Shown: positions 21,695 to 31,290, counted from the first letter of the stretch. The stretch: DNA of 32,253 nucleotides from Rubrivivax sp. (GCA_018780805.1 JADMJD010000106.1:2582-34834), one strand, 5' to 3'. A program made the numbers and translations. The notes: a model not told the origin generated them from the letters alone.

Positions 21695-23005
21695 ATGACG
21701 CTGCTGAACTACTACGCCTGGCTGGCGCTGAAGAGCCTGCGCCGCAACCCGGTGCTGGCCGCGCTGGCGGTGCTGATCCTGGCCCTGGGCATCGCCGCCA
21801 GCATGACCAGCCTGACCCTGCTGCACGCCTTGTCGGCCGATCCGCTGCCCGGCCGCAGCCAGCGCCTGTTCGTGCCGCAGTTCGACAACGGCACGGCGCA
21901 GGACAGCGGCGCGGTGTCCACCCCGGCACTGACGATGACCTACACCGACGCCGATGCGCTGCTGCAGGCCGGCCAGGGCCAGCGCCGCGCGGCGCTGTAC
22001 GGCGTGGAGATGACGGTGCAGCCGGCCCGGCGTGAACTGCCACCTTTCCTGGAGCTGGGCATGGCCGCCGGCCTGGACTTCTTCGCGATGTTCGACGCGC
22101 CCTTTGCGCGTGGCAGCGCCTGGACGGCGGAGGACGACGCCCAGGGCCGCGACGTGGTGGTGCTGTCGGCCGAGTTCGCGGCCCGGGTGTTCGGCGCGGC
22201 CGAGCCGCTGGGCGCCAGCCTGGTGCTGCAGGACCGGCCCTACCGTGTGGTGGGCGTGCTGGCCCCGTGGCGCCCGGTGCCGCGGGTGTACCGGCTCGCC
22301 GGCTCGTCGCCCACCAGCCCGACCGAGGCGTTTTTCATCCCGTTCCGCAACGCCATCCAGACCGAGCGCCCCAACGCCGGCTGGACCAGCTGCAGCGGCC
22401 GCCGGGAGCCGGGTTTTGCCAACTTCCTGCGCGCCGAATGCAACTTCCTGGAGTACTGGGTCGAGCTGGCGCCAGAGCTGGTCGGCGCCTACCAGGCTCA
22501 GCTGGACGCCCATGTGGCCGCACAGCGCCGCCAAGGCCGCATGCCGCGCAGCGAGCGCGCCACGCTGAGCACGCTGGCCCAGCGCGCCGAGCGCTTCGGC
22601 GTCGTCGGCAACGACACCAAGCTGCAGGCCGGTCTGGCGCTGGCGTTCCTGGCGGCCTGCCTGGTCAACGTGGTGGGCTTGATGGCGGCGCGTTTCACCG
22701 CGCGGGCCGGTGAGATCGGCGTGCGCCGCGCGCTCGGTGCGTCGCGCCGCCAGGTGGTCGGGCAGTTCCTGGTCGAGGCCGGTCTGGTGGGTCTGGCCGG
22801 GGCGGCGCTGGGCCTGCTGCTGACGGTGGGCGGCCTGGCGCTGATGGCCCAGCGCAACGCCGACCTGGCTGCCGTGGCGCGGCTGGACGGCACCATGCTG
22901 GCGCTGGCGATCGGGCTGTCGCTGGCCGGCGCCCTGCTGGCCGCGTTGTGGCCCACCTGGCGCGCCAGCGGTGTGCGGCCGGCCATGCAACTCAAATCGC
23001 AGTGA
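21695..23005 (+). CDS. FtsX/MacB-type ABC transporter permease 1
   Basis: A 436-residue permease. The first transmembrane helix (about 19-45, VLAALAVLILALGIAASM) is followed by a large periplasmic MacB_PCD-like domain (about 46-305). Three C-terminal helices (about 310-335, 360-390 and 400-425) end the protein. The FtsX signature EIGVRRALGASRRQVVGQF follows helix 2. ATG 21695 has AGGAG about 9 bases upstream. It would pair with the next gene as a heterodimer, unlike MacB, where ATPase and permease are fused and homodimeric. Two cysteines in the periplasmic domain (TSCSGR, AECNF) could form a disulfide. The substrate is unknown. Confidence 0.93.
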   Translation: MTLLNYYAWLALKSLRRNPVLAALAVLILALGIAASMTSLTLLHALSADPLPGRSQRLFVPQFDNGTAQDSGAVSTPALTMTYTDADALLQAGQGQRRAALYGVEMTVQPARRELPPFLELGMAAGLDFFAMFDAPFARGSAWTAEDDAQGRDVVVLSAEFAARVFGAAEPLGASLVLQDRPYRVVGVLAPWRPVPRVYRLAGSSPTSPTEAFFIPFRNAIQTERPNAGWTSCSGRREPGFANFLRAECNFLEYWVELAPELVGAYQAQLDAHVAAQRRQGRMPRSERATLSTLAQRAERFGVVGNDTKLQAGLALAFLAACLVNVVGLMAARFTARAGEIGVRRALGASRRQVVGQFLVEAGLVGLAGAALGLLLTVGGLALMAQRNADLAAVARLDGTMLALAIGLSLAGALLAALWPTWRASGVRPAMQLKSQ

Positions 23006-23022
23006 CGCACAGGAGCACCCCC

Positions 23023-24258
23023 ATGTGGAACATCGCCCCCATCGCCCATGCCCTGTGGCACCGCAAGACCGGCGCGCTGCTGATCGCCACCCAGGTGGCG
23101 CTGACGCTGGCCATCCTGTGCAACGCGCTGGGCGTGGTGCTGGACCGGCGCGACCAGTCCACGCGCCCCACCGGCACCGACGAAGCCAACCTGTTTTTCC
23201 TGCAGGTCATCACACCGGGTTACGACGACGACCCGTTTGGCACCCAGCGTGCTGCCGAGGCCTTGTTGCGCGCAGTGCCCGGCGTGCGGGCCGCGAGCTG
23301 GGTCAACCAGGTGCCCTTGTCCAACTCCGGCTCGTCCAGCGGCATGAGCAGCGAAGACGGCAAGACCCAGTTCCTGAATTCGGCGCACTACAGCACCGGC
23401 GGCTCGCTGGTGCAGGCCTTCGGCTTGCAGCTGGTGCAGGGGCGAGATTTCACGCCCGACGAATACGCCGAGCTGGACCTGCGCCGCTCGCGCCAGCCGC
23501 CCACCCAGGCGATGGTGACGCGTGCGCTGGCCGAGGAGCTCTACCCGGGCGCGGCCTCGGTGGTCGGCCGCCGCATGCGCTGGGGCATCGGCGCCGACGA
23601 CCTGGTGGTCACCATCATCGGCGTGGTCGACCGGCTCGTCGGCCCCTGGGGCCGGGCCGAGTGGCTGGCCGGCGACCGGTACGGCGAACGTGCCTTCATC
23701 ACCGCCGTGCGCACCAACGAACGAGAGAACTACGTCGTGCGCACCGAACCCGGCCAGCGCGACCGCGTGCTGCGCGAGGCCGCCGCGCGACTGCAGGCGG
23801 CGGTGCCGGGCCGCATCCTGCTGAACAGCCGCAGCCTGGAACAGACCCGCGAAATGCGCTACCGCGGTGAGCGCTGGCTGGCCGGCCTGCTGCTGCTGGT
23901 GACCGGCCTGCTGCTGGTGATGACGGCCGCGGGTATCGTCGGCCTGGCGTCGTTGTGGGTCACGCAGCGGCGGCGGCAGATCGGCGTGCGGCGGGCCCTG
24001 GGCGCGCGCCGCATCGACATCGTGTGGCACTTCGTGCTGGAGAACGGAATGATCACTTGGGTCGGCGTTGTCGCCGGGCTCACGCTGGCGGTGGCGCTCA
24101 ACAGCGGCCTGACCCGCTGGACCACGTTGCCGCCGCTGCAATGGCCGGTGCTGCTGGGTGGTGCGCTGCTGATGCCGCTGCTGGGCGTGCTCGCGGTGCT
24201 GGGCCCGGCGCTGCGCGCGGCGCACATCACGCCGGCCGAAGCGACACGCGGGGCATGA
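23023..24258 (+). CDS. FtsX/MacB-type ABC transporter permease 2
   Basis: A 411-residue paralogue of the preceding permease with the same layout: helix 1 (about 15-38), a periplasmic domain (about 39-280) with a Ser/Gly-rich stretch (SNSGSSSGMSSEDG), then three helices. The signature QIGVRRALGARRIDIVWHF is clear. AGGAG sits 9 bases before ATG 23023. Together with permease 1, the ATPase and the adaptor it makes a complete tripartite-pump inner-membrane assembly. Such pumps export macrolides, peptides, siderophores or lipoproteins. The sequence does not say which. Confidence 0.93.
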   Translation: MWNIAPIAHALWHRKTGALLIATQVALTLAILCNALGVVLDRRDQSTRPTGTDEANLFFLQVITPGYDDDPFGTQRAAEALLRAVPGVRAASWVNQVPLSNSGSSSGMSSEDGKTQFLNSAHYSTGGSLVQAFGLQLVQGRDFTPDEYAELDLRRSRQPPTQAMVTRALAEELYPGAASVVGRRMRWGIGADDLVVTIIGVVDRLVGPWGRAEWLAGDRYGERAFITAVRTNERENYVVRTEPGQRDRVLREAAARLQAAVPGRILLNSRSLEQTREMRYRGERWLAGLLLLVTGLLLVMTAAGIVGLASLWVTQRRRQIGVRRALGARRIDIVWHFVLENGMITWVGVVAGLTLAVALNSGLTRWTTLPPLQWPVLLGGALLMPLLGVLAVLGPALRAAHITPAEATRGA

Positions 24259-24328
24259 ACACGCCGGGCCGTCCCAAGTGTTCATGCTCCCGCTTGGCGG
24301 GACCGGGCGCAGCCCGGAGGGTGCCCAC
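24259..24328 (+). other. Tandem hairpins between permease 2 and the response regulator gene
   Basis: Two perfect stems lie in this 70-base gap: CCCGC-TTG-GCGGG (24289-24301) and CCGGGC-GCA-GCCCGG (24303-24317). The first can alternatively pair GTCCC (24271-24275) with GGGAC (24299-24303). The second stem includes the first bases of the GGAGG ribosome site (24316-24320) of the regulator gene, so folding could limit regulator synthesis relative to the transporter. It may also belong to a dispersed GC-rich repeat family. Confidence 0.45.
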
Positions 24329-25677
<1,349 letters not shown>

Positions 25678-25681
<4 letters not shown>

Positions 25682-27024
25682 ACGCGCCGCAGCGTCGCCG
25701 CTGGTCGCCCGGCCTGCGTTTGCGGCTGTGGTTGCTGGCCAGCGTGGTGGCGGCCTTGGCGGCGTCGCTGGCGCTGCTGGTGCAGTCGCTGTCCGGCATC
25801 ACCTGGCTGGCCCGCGGCGCCGGGTTGGTGGGCGGTGCGCTGGTCGGCGCCTGGTTCCTGGACCGGCTGGCCGCGCCGGCGCTGTCGCTGTTCCGCGCGC
25901 TGGCGGGCACCGTGACGGCCTACCGCGACGGGGACTTCAGCTTCGACATCGCCTGGCCGCACGACGACGAGCTGCGCGAGCTGGTGGACGGCCACAACGC
26001 ACTCGGCCGCACGCTGCGCGAGCAGCGTTTGGGCTTGATCCAGCGTGAGCTGCTGCTGGACACCATGGTGCAGAACACGCCGGTGGCCATGCTGCTGGTG
26101 GGCGACAACCAGCGCGTGGCCTTTGCCAACCTGGCCGCACGGCGCCTGCTGCACGGTGGCCGGCCCCTGGAAGGCCAGGCCACGGCGGCGGTGTTCGACG
26201 CCCAGGCGCCGGCCCTGGCCGAGGCGTTGCGCCACGGCCGCGACGGCCTGTGCACCGTGCCGGCGGCGCAGGTTGGTGCAAAACCGGGCGACGAAGACGA
26301 GGTCTTCCACGTGGCGGCGAAGGACTTTGCGCTCAACGGCCGCAGCCACCGGCTGCTGCTGGTGCGGCGTTTCACCGGCGAGCTGCGGCGGCAGGAGGTG
26401 CAGACCTGGAAGAAGGTGATCCGCGTCATCAGCCACGAGCTGAACAACTCGTTGGCGCCGATCGCGTCGATGGCGTTTTCCGGCCGCGAGCTGCTGCGCC
26501 GCGGCCAGCCCGAGCGCCTGCCCGAGATCCTGGACGCCATCGAAGCCCGGGCGCGCGAGCTGGAGGCCTTTGTGCGTGGTTATGCCGACGTGGCCAAGCT
26601 GCCGGTGCCGGTGCCCGAGCCCATCGATTGGCCGGCCTTCGTGCAACGGTTGCAGGCGCAGCTGGGTTTTGTCGTCGATGGTGAGCCCCCTGCCCGCCCG
26701 GTGAAGGCCGACCCGGCGCAGCTGGCGCAGGCCTTGATCAACCTGCTGAAGAACGCGCACGAGTCGGGTTCACCAGCAGACGCGGTCAGCCTGCGGGCGC
26801 AGGCCCTGCCGGGCGAGTGGCGCATCGAGGTGCAAGACCGTGGCAGCGGCATGAACGAGGCCGTGATGGCGCAGGCCCTGGTGCCGTTTTATTCCACCAA
26901 ACGCGGTGGCTCCGGCCTGGGCCTGGCCCTGGTGCGCGAGATCGCCGAGGCGCATGGGGGGCGCATCGCGCTGGCGCAGCGCGAGGGTGGTGGAACGCGG
27001 GTAACGCTGGTGCTGCCGGGCTGA
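25678..27024 (+). CDS. Sensor histidine kinase with minimal periplasmic loop
   Basis: A 448-residue kinase. Two N-terminal helices (about 15-35 and 41-61) are separated by only some 5-7 residues, so there is no extracellular sensor domain. A HAMP-like region (about 62-115), a PAS-like domain (about 120-235) and the H-box ISHELNNSLAPI with His253 follow. The ATPase domain has N-box INLLKNAHES, DRGSGM and GGSGLGLAL. This H-box form is typical of NtrB/NtrY-like partners of sigma-54 regulators. GTG 25678 overlaps the regulator stop by 4 bases. The short loop and the operon with an FtsX-type exporter suggest sensing through the membrane or through the transporter, as in Bce-type modules. That is inference. 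Confidence 0.93.
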
Positions 27025-27039
27025 GCGCCGCTTCGCCGT

Positions 27040-28035
27040 TCAGTGCATGAAGCCGATGGGCGAGCGCCGGCCATGCGCCTCGGGCAGGTCGGCCACCGCC
27101 AGCTGGGCGCGGCCCGCCAGCCTTGCGTTGCCGAAGGCCGTCATCCAGGCGCGGCGCATCTCGCGTGGTGCCAGGCCGCCGATGGCGTCCAGCACGTCGG
27201 CCGGTGGCTCGGGTTCGAAGCGGCGGCCCCAGTCGTGTGCGCCCCGGATCGAGGCGTACAAACGCCGCGCGATGGTGCGTGCGGCGTCGGGCCCGGGCAT
27301 CGCGACCTCGAACACGTTCATGCGGTTCAGGATCGGGTCGGGGATCGCGCGCTCGTCGTTCGCAGTGGCGACCCAGATCACCTGGCTGGCGTCGATGGCC
27401 ACTTCGGCAAACTCGTCGGTGAAGGCCTGGGCGGTGTCGTGTTCCAGCAGGCTGTAGAGCGCGCCCAGCGGGTCGTAGGCGTGTTCACCGCGGGCCTTGT
27501 CGATCTCATCCACCACCATCACGGGGTTGGCGTACTGGCCATCGACCAGGGTCTCGAAGACCTTGCCCGGGCGTGCGCCTTTCCACTGTGACGACGCACC
27601 GCTGAGCACCCAGCCGGCCGTCAGGCTGCTCATGCTGATGAAACCCAGGCCGGTGCCCAGCAGCTGCGCCACCTCGCGTGCAAAGTGCGTCTTGCCCACG
27701 CCGGGCGGGCCCAACAGCAGCATGGGCGTGATCTCGAGCGCGTCGCGGCTGTCCTGGCACAGCGCCAGCTGGCGCCGCAGGTCGTCCAGCACGCCGTGGA
27801 AGTTGGGCAGCTCGTCGTACAGGTGCTGCATGGCCGGCAGCCCGCTGGGTTTGACCTGGAAACGGTCCGGGCCTTTTTCCAGCATGCGCTCGTAGGTGCT
27901 GCGCAGGCCCTCGTGTTCCTTGGGCGGGAGTTTGTCCAAGCGGCGTTCCACATCGCCGGGGCGGTACACCGAGCGCATCTGCGCGATCGGGATGCGGGCA
28001 CCCTGGACAGGAACGAGATCGTGCGACGACTTCAT
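27040..28035 (-). CDS. Lon-like AAA ATPase without protease domain
   Basis: A 331-residue AAA+ protein. Walker A is GPPGVGKT (109-116), Walker B VMVVDEID (172-179), sensor 1 WVATANDERAIPDPILNRM (221-239), and an all-alpha lid follows. The segments between Walker A and B (SGASSQWKGARPGKVF) and after B (DPLGALYSLLEHDTAQAFTD) resemble the Lon ATPase domain. The Lon N-domain and the Ser/Lys protease domain are missing, so it is a chaperone-like or regulatory ATPase of unknown target. ATG 28035 follows GGGAG at 5 bases. It converges with the kinase gene (15 bases between stops) and is divergent from an HtrA-like gene. Confidence 0.88.
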   Translation of the reverse strand: MKSSHDLVPVQGARIPIAQMRSVYRPGDVERRLDKLPPKEHEGLRSTYERMLEKGPDRFQVKPSGLPAMQHLYDELPNFHGVLDDLRRQLALCQDSRDALEITPMLLLGPPGVGKTHFAREVAQLLGTGLGFISMSSLTAGWVLSGASSQWKGARPGKVFETLVDGQYANPVMVVDEIDKARGEHAYDPLGALYSLLEHDTAQAFTDEFAEVAIDASQVIWVATANDERAIPDPILNRMNVFEVAMPGPDAARTIARRLYASIRGAHDWGRRFEPEPPADVLDAIGGLAPREMRRAWMTAFGNARLAGRAQLAVADLPEAHGRRSPIGFMH

Positions 28036-28098
28036 TCAGACTCCCGGAAGAACTCAGGACCACGAGGCCATTCAACCTCAAGACTGCCACAGGCCGAG

Positions 28099-28116
28099 TC
28101 CGGAACAACATCCGGA
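28099..28116. promoter_or_regulatory. TCCGGA-N6-TCCGGA dyad in divergent intergenic region
   Basis: Two copies of the self-palindromic TCCGGA (28099-28104 and 28111-28116) are spaced 12 bases apart and form an 18-base dyad. It lies 64 bases upstream of the Lon-like gene start, in the 257-base region it shares with the divergent HtrA-like gene. It looks like a dimeric repressor or activator site; the regulator is unknown. Confidence 0.35.
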
Positions 28117-28153
28117 ATGCACCCCATCTGCGGGGCACTGCCTGCAGCGGCAT

Positions 28154-28184
28154 CAGCAAACAACAGGCCAGCTTTTTTGCTGGC
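28154..28184. other. Alternative hairpins with T6 loop upstream of the HtrA-like gene
   Basis: GCCAGC-TTTTTT-GCTGGC (28167-28184) is a perfect 6-bp stem with a six-T loop. An overlapping 7-bp pairing, CAGCAAA/TTTGCTG (28154-28160 and 28176-28182), excludes it. The T-run stands out in this GC-rich sequence. It could be part of a leader attenuator for the HtrA-like gene or just a promoter-region repeat. Confidence 0.3.
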
Positions 28185-28292
28185 AATCGTGCGGTCCGGC
28201 TGCCAGCAGGCCGAAGACCCCGTGGCGCGCAGGGCGGCACGGGCGGCGCATGCTGTGGCCTCATCGCCAGGTTGCTGGCCTGGGGAGCCGCC

Positions 28293-29285
28293 ATGTTGCA
28301 CCGACGCCGTGTGTTGTTCAGTGGCTTTGCCACAGCGCTGCTGACACCCGCGCTGCGCGCCGCGGAGCCGGTGGACCCGGCCCAGGCGTTGCAACGCGCC
28401 ATGCGGTCCACGGTGTCGGTGCAGGTGCGGGCGGTGGACGGTGCCGGCTCGGCCGCCACGCTGGGGCGCGACCGCGCAGGCTCAGGCATCGTCATCGACG
28501 AGCAGGGCCATGTGCTGACCATCGGTTACCTGGTGCTCGAAGCCGATGCGGTGGACCTGCAGACCCACGACGGCCGGCGCTTTCCGGCGCGTGTGCTGGC
28601 CTACGACGTGGCCACCGGCTTCGGGCTGCTGCAGCCGCTGGTGCCGATGGGGCTGGCGCCGGTGCGGTTGGGCGACCCGCAAACGCTGGGTGCCGACGAC
28701 CCGCTGCTGGTGGCCAGCGGCGGGCCGGACGGCGGCTGGTCGCCCGCGCGCCTGCTGGCGCGGCGTGCCTTTGCCGGCTACTGGGAGTACCACATCGAAG
28801 GTGCCTTGTTCACCACACCGCCGCGGCGCGACCACAGCGGCGCCGGCCTGTTCAACCTGGGCGGTGAGTTGCTGGGGGTGGGCTCGCTGATCCTGGCCGA
28901 TGCCGGCGGTGCACCGGGCAACATGTTCGTGCCGGTGGACCTGCTGCGCCCCATCCTGGCCGAGTTGAAGGCCCAGGGCCGATCCCGTGCCAGCCGCCGC
29001 GCCTGGCTGGGGCTGAACTGCGTGGAGCAGCCGGAGGGCCTGCGTGTGGCCCGCGTGACGGCCGACAGCCCGGCGGCGCTGGGGGGTGTGCGCGCTGGCG
29101 ACCAGATCCTGCGCATCGACGGCAACGCGGTGCAAGAGCTGGGTGCGTTGTGGCAACAGCTCTGGTCCGGTGCCACGCCCGAGCGCGAGGTGACGCTGGA
29201 CGTGCAGCGCGACGGCCAAGCCCGGCGCCTGGTGCTGCGTTCGGTGGACCGCGCCAGCACGCTGCGCAAACCGGCCGGGGTGTGA
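28293..29285 (+). CDS. HtrA-like PDZ protein with degenerate catalytic triad
   Basis: A 330-residue exported protein with a signal peptide (RRRVLFSGFATALLTPALRAA), a trypsin-like S1C fold (about 28-225) and a C-terminal PDZ domain (about 235-325, AWLGLNCVEQ, DSPAALGGVRAGDQILRIDG). Compared with HtrA/DegP, the catalytic His position is Tyr79 (LTIGYLV instead of LTNNHVV). The Asp position is Gly109 (ATGFGLL instead of RTDLALL). Ser182 remains in DHSGAG. I recall related proteins in other Burkholderiales with the same ATGFGLL and DHSGA patterns, so this looks like a stable non-proteolytic subfamily, perhaps a periplasmic chaperone or scaffold. ATG 28293 has GGGGAG 5 bases upstream. Confidence 0.85.
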   Translation: MLHRRRVLFSGFATALLTPALRAAEPVDPAQALQRAMRSTVSVQVRAVDGAGSAATLGRDRAGSGIVIDEQGHVLTIGYLVLEADAVDLQTHDGRRFPARVLAYDVATGFGLLQPLVPMGLAPVRLGDPQTLGADDPLLVASGGPDGGWSPARLLARRAFAGYWEYHIEGALFTTPPRRDHSGAGLFNLGGELLGVGSLILADAGGAPGNMFVPVDLLRPILAELKAQGRSRASRRAWLGLNCVEQPEGLRVARVTADSPAALGGVRAGDQILRIDGNAVQELGALWQQLWSGATPEREVTLDVQRDGQARRLVLRSVDRASTLRKPAGV

Positions 29286-29381
29286 CGGACGGCCGACCCG
29301 CTTGGCGAGCGCACGTGCAGCGCGGAGAATCCGGCCATCGCGTCATCCATCGACCTTCATCCGCTGCGACGAGCGCTGGGC

Positions 29382-29762
29382 ATGCTGCAAGAGGCCTTGG
29401 ACTTCTGGCGCGCACAGCCGGAGGGCTCGGCGCTCAAGCCGCACCTGCGTTCGGCCGTGATCCAGTCCTTCGAGTTCAGCTACGAGTTGTCGGTCCGGTC
29501 CTTGCGGCGCGGGTTGGCTGAGCGTGCGGTGGCGGCCGGTCCGGTCTTCGATCTGTCGTTCAACGACCTTCTGCGTGCCGCAGCCGATGGTGGCCTGCTG
29601 CCGGACGCGCTGCGTCGGCGGGTTTGGCGTGAACTGTGCAACGCCACCTCACACGCCTACGACGAAGCCGGGGCCCAAGAGGTGGCGGCGGGTGCCGCCG
29701 ACTTTGTGCAGGACGCGCAAGTGTTGCTTGCAGCCCTGGAGAAAGAACTTGGCGGCAGCTGA
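29382..29762 (+). CDS. HI0074-like nucleotidyltransferase substrate-binding (HEPN-type) protein
   Basis: A four-helix protein of the HI0074 family (PF08780, HEPN superfamily), partner of the small nucleotidyltransferase encoded next. Recognisable segments are AVIQSFEFSYELSVRSL and VWRELCNATSHAYDE. Coordinates use the first ATG, but the family N-terminus (IDLHPLRRALGMLQEALDFW) is encoded in frame upstream, so the protein probably starts earlier. The only well-placed candidate is an ATC at 29337 with GGAG 9 bases before it. The family's usual Arg five residues before the His (RNxTSH) is Cys here (CNATSH), so RNase activity of the HEPN RX4-6H type is doubtful. The 3' end overlaps the nucleotidyltransferase gene by 14 bases. 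By eye the codon use is less GC3-biased than that of the neighbours. Confidence 0.85.
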   Translation: MLQEALDFWRAQPEGSALKPHLRSAVIQSFEFSYELSVRSLRRGLAERAVAAGPVFDLSFNDLLRAAADGGLLPDALRRRVWRELCNATSHAYDEAGAQEVAAGAADFVQDAQVLLAALEKELGGS

Positions 29763-30060
29763 CGCCACCGTGCCGGTGTTGTCCGAGGTCCATCGTGCTC
29801 TGGTTTCCCGCATCCTGCGCGAGACCTTGCCAGACCCCGAGGTCTATGTCTTCGGGTCCCGCAGCACCGGGCGGGCGCGACCATTTTCCGATCTCGATCT
29901 GCTGGTGCTGCGACCGCCGCGTCTGACGCTGACCCAGCGTGTCGAGTTGCGTGACCGTTTTGAAGCCAGCGTGCTGCCGTTCAGGGTCGACCTCGTTGAG
30001 GCGGCAGGCTTGCCAGCCGGCATGGCCGCGCGTGTGCTGCGCGAGTGCAGGGCCCTGTAG
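29749..30060 (+). CDS. MNT-type minimal nucleotidyltransferase
   Basis: A protein of about 103 residues with the DNA polymerase beta-like fold. It has the full active-site signature GSRSTGRARPFSDLDLLVL (Gly-Ser and Asp-x-Asp) and a third carboxylate in RVDLVEA. I choose TTG 29749 because GGAG lies 7 bases upstream and the gene then overlaps its partner, as such pairs do. GTG 29770 is the alternative. In HEPN/MNT pairs the nucleotidyltransferase can act as antitoxin by modifying the HEPN partner (as for HepT/MntA). For HI0073/HI0074-type pairs the function is less clear. The gene ends 6 bases before the convergent gspF stop. Confidence 0.85.
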   Translation: MAAADATVPVLSEVHRALVSRILRETLPDPEVYVFGSRSTGRARPFSDLDLLVLRPPRLTLTQRVELRDRFEASVLPFRVDLVEAAGLPAGMAARVLRECRAL

Positions 30061-30066
30061 ACGGGC

Positions 30067-31287
30067 CTACTTCACCCAGGTGTTGAGCTGGATGATGGGC
30101 AGCAGCACCGCCAGCACGATGATGAGCACCACCACGCCCATGGTCACCACCAGCAGCGGCTCCAGCAGCGTGGCCAGCGCCATCGCGCGCCGCTGCACCT
30201 CGGCCGACAGCTGCGTGGCCGCGCGCCGCAGCATCAGCGGCAAGGTGCCGGTCTGTTCACCCAGGCGCGCGAACATCGGCAGCAGGCCGGGGAAGCGTTT
30301 TTTGGACGCCAGGGCCGAGGCCAGCGGCGCGCCTTCTCGCACCTGCACCAGCGCGTCCAGCGCGTCGGCGCGCATCGCGCGGTTGCCCAGGGTTTCGGCC
30401 GCGGCTTGCAATGCTTTCAGGATCGGCACGCCGGACCCGGCCAGCATCGCCAGCGTGCTGCCAAAACGCGCCGCGTTGTAACCCCGCGCCAGGCGGCCGA
30501 ACAGCGGCAGGCGCAGCAGCATCGCATCGCTGCGGGTGCGGAAGGCCTCGCCCCGGCGCAGCACCTGCCAGGACACCGCACCGCCAACCACTGCCAGCAA
30601 CAGCAGCCAGCCCCATTGCCGCACGAAGGCGCTGAACGCCAGCAGCGCCACCGTCAGGAAGGGCAGGGCGCGGCGCGAACTGGTGAAGACGTTGGCCACC
30701 TGCGGCACCACGTAGGTGACCAGGAAGACCACGATCAGCACCGCCACCACCGAGATGATGGCCGGGTACAACATCGCGCCCAGCACCTTGGCGCGCAGCG
30801 CCTGCTGCTCTTCCAGGTCGTCGGCCAGGCTCTCCAGCACCGGGCCCAGCGCGCCGCTGGCCTCGCCCGCGGCCACCACGGCGCGGTAGACCTCGTCGAA
30901 CTCGCGTGGCGCCGAGCCCAGCGCGCGCGCAAACGAACTGCCGGCGTTGACCTCGCTTTTCAGGTGCGCGATCAGCTCGCGCTGTGCGGGCGATTCCGAT
31001 TCGTCGGCCAGCGCCGTCAGCGCACGTTCCAGCGGCAGGCCCGAGCCCACCAGGCCGGCCATCTGGCGCGTCCACACGGCTTGCGTGGTGGCGCTGAACA
31101 CACGCCGCGAAAAGCGGCTGCCGCCGCCCTGGGCTTCGGTCTGCGCCGCCGCCACCGGCACCAGGTCCATCGGCACCAGGCCCTGGCCACGCACCAGCGC
31201 ACGCGCCGCCTTGGCGTTGTCGGCTTCGACCAGGCCGCTGCGGTTCTTGCCGGCGGCGTCGAGGGCTTCGTAGCGGTAGGCGGGCAC
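30067..31287 (-). CDS. gspF: Type II secretion system inner-membrane protein GspF
   Basis: A 406-residue platform protein of the type II secretion apparatus. It has the typical N-terminus (PAYRYEALDAAGKNRSGLVEADNAKAARALV) and two T2SSF domains (about 70-195 and 275-400). Three helices are visible: about 170-190 (IISVVAVLIVVFLVTYVVP), about 220-240, and a C-terminal one (MGVVVLIIVLAVLLPIIQL). It starts with GTG 31287, 3 bases after the gspE stop, so the two are translationally coupled in the usual E-F order. It would work with GspE to drive pseudopilus assembly. It is a possible export route for the tannase-family esterase encoded in the same window, which is inference. Confidence 0.95.
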   Translation of the reverse strand: MPAYRYEALDAAGKNRSGLVEADNAKAARALVRGQGLVPMDLVPVAAAQTEAQGGGSRFSRRVFSATTQAVWTRQMAGLVGSGLPLERALTALADESESPAQRELIAHLKSEVNAGSSFARALGSAPREFDEVYRAVVAAGEASGALGPVLESLADDLEEQQALRAKVLGAMLYPAIISVVAVLIVVFLVTYVVPQVANVFTSSRRALPFLTVALLAFSAFVRQWGWLLLLAVVGGAVSWQVLRRGEAFRTRSDAMLLRLPLFGRLARGYNAARFGSTLAMLAGSGVPILKALQAAAETLGNRAMRADALDALVQVREGAPLASALASKKRFPGLLPMFARLGEQTGTLPLMLRRAATQLSAEVQRRAMALATLLEPLLVVTMGVVVLIIVLAVLLPIIQLNTWVK

Positions 31288-31290
31288 TGC

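Noticed and set aside
29382..30060. Anti-phage defence island around the HEPN/MNT pair
   Set aside because: Only this pair is present. Flanking genes are secretion and housekeeping types, with no restriction, CRISPR, Abi or phage genes.
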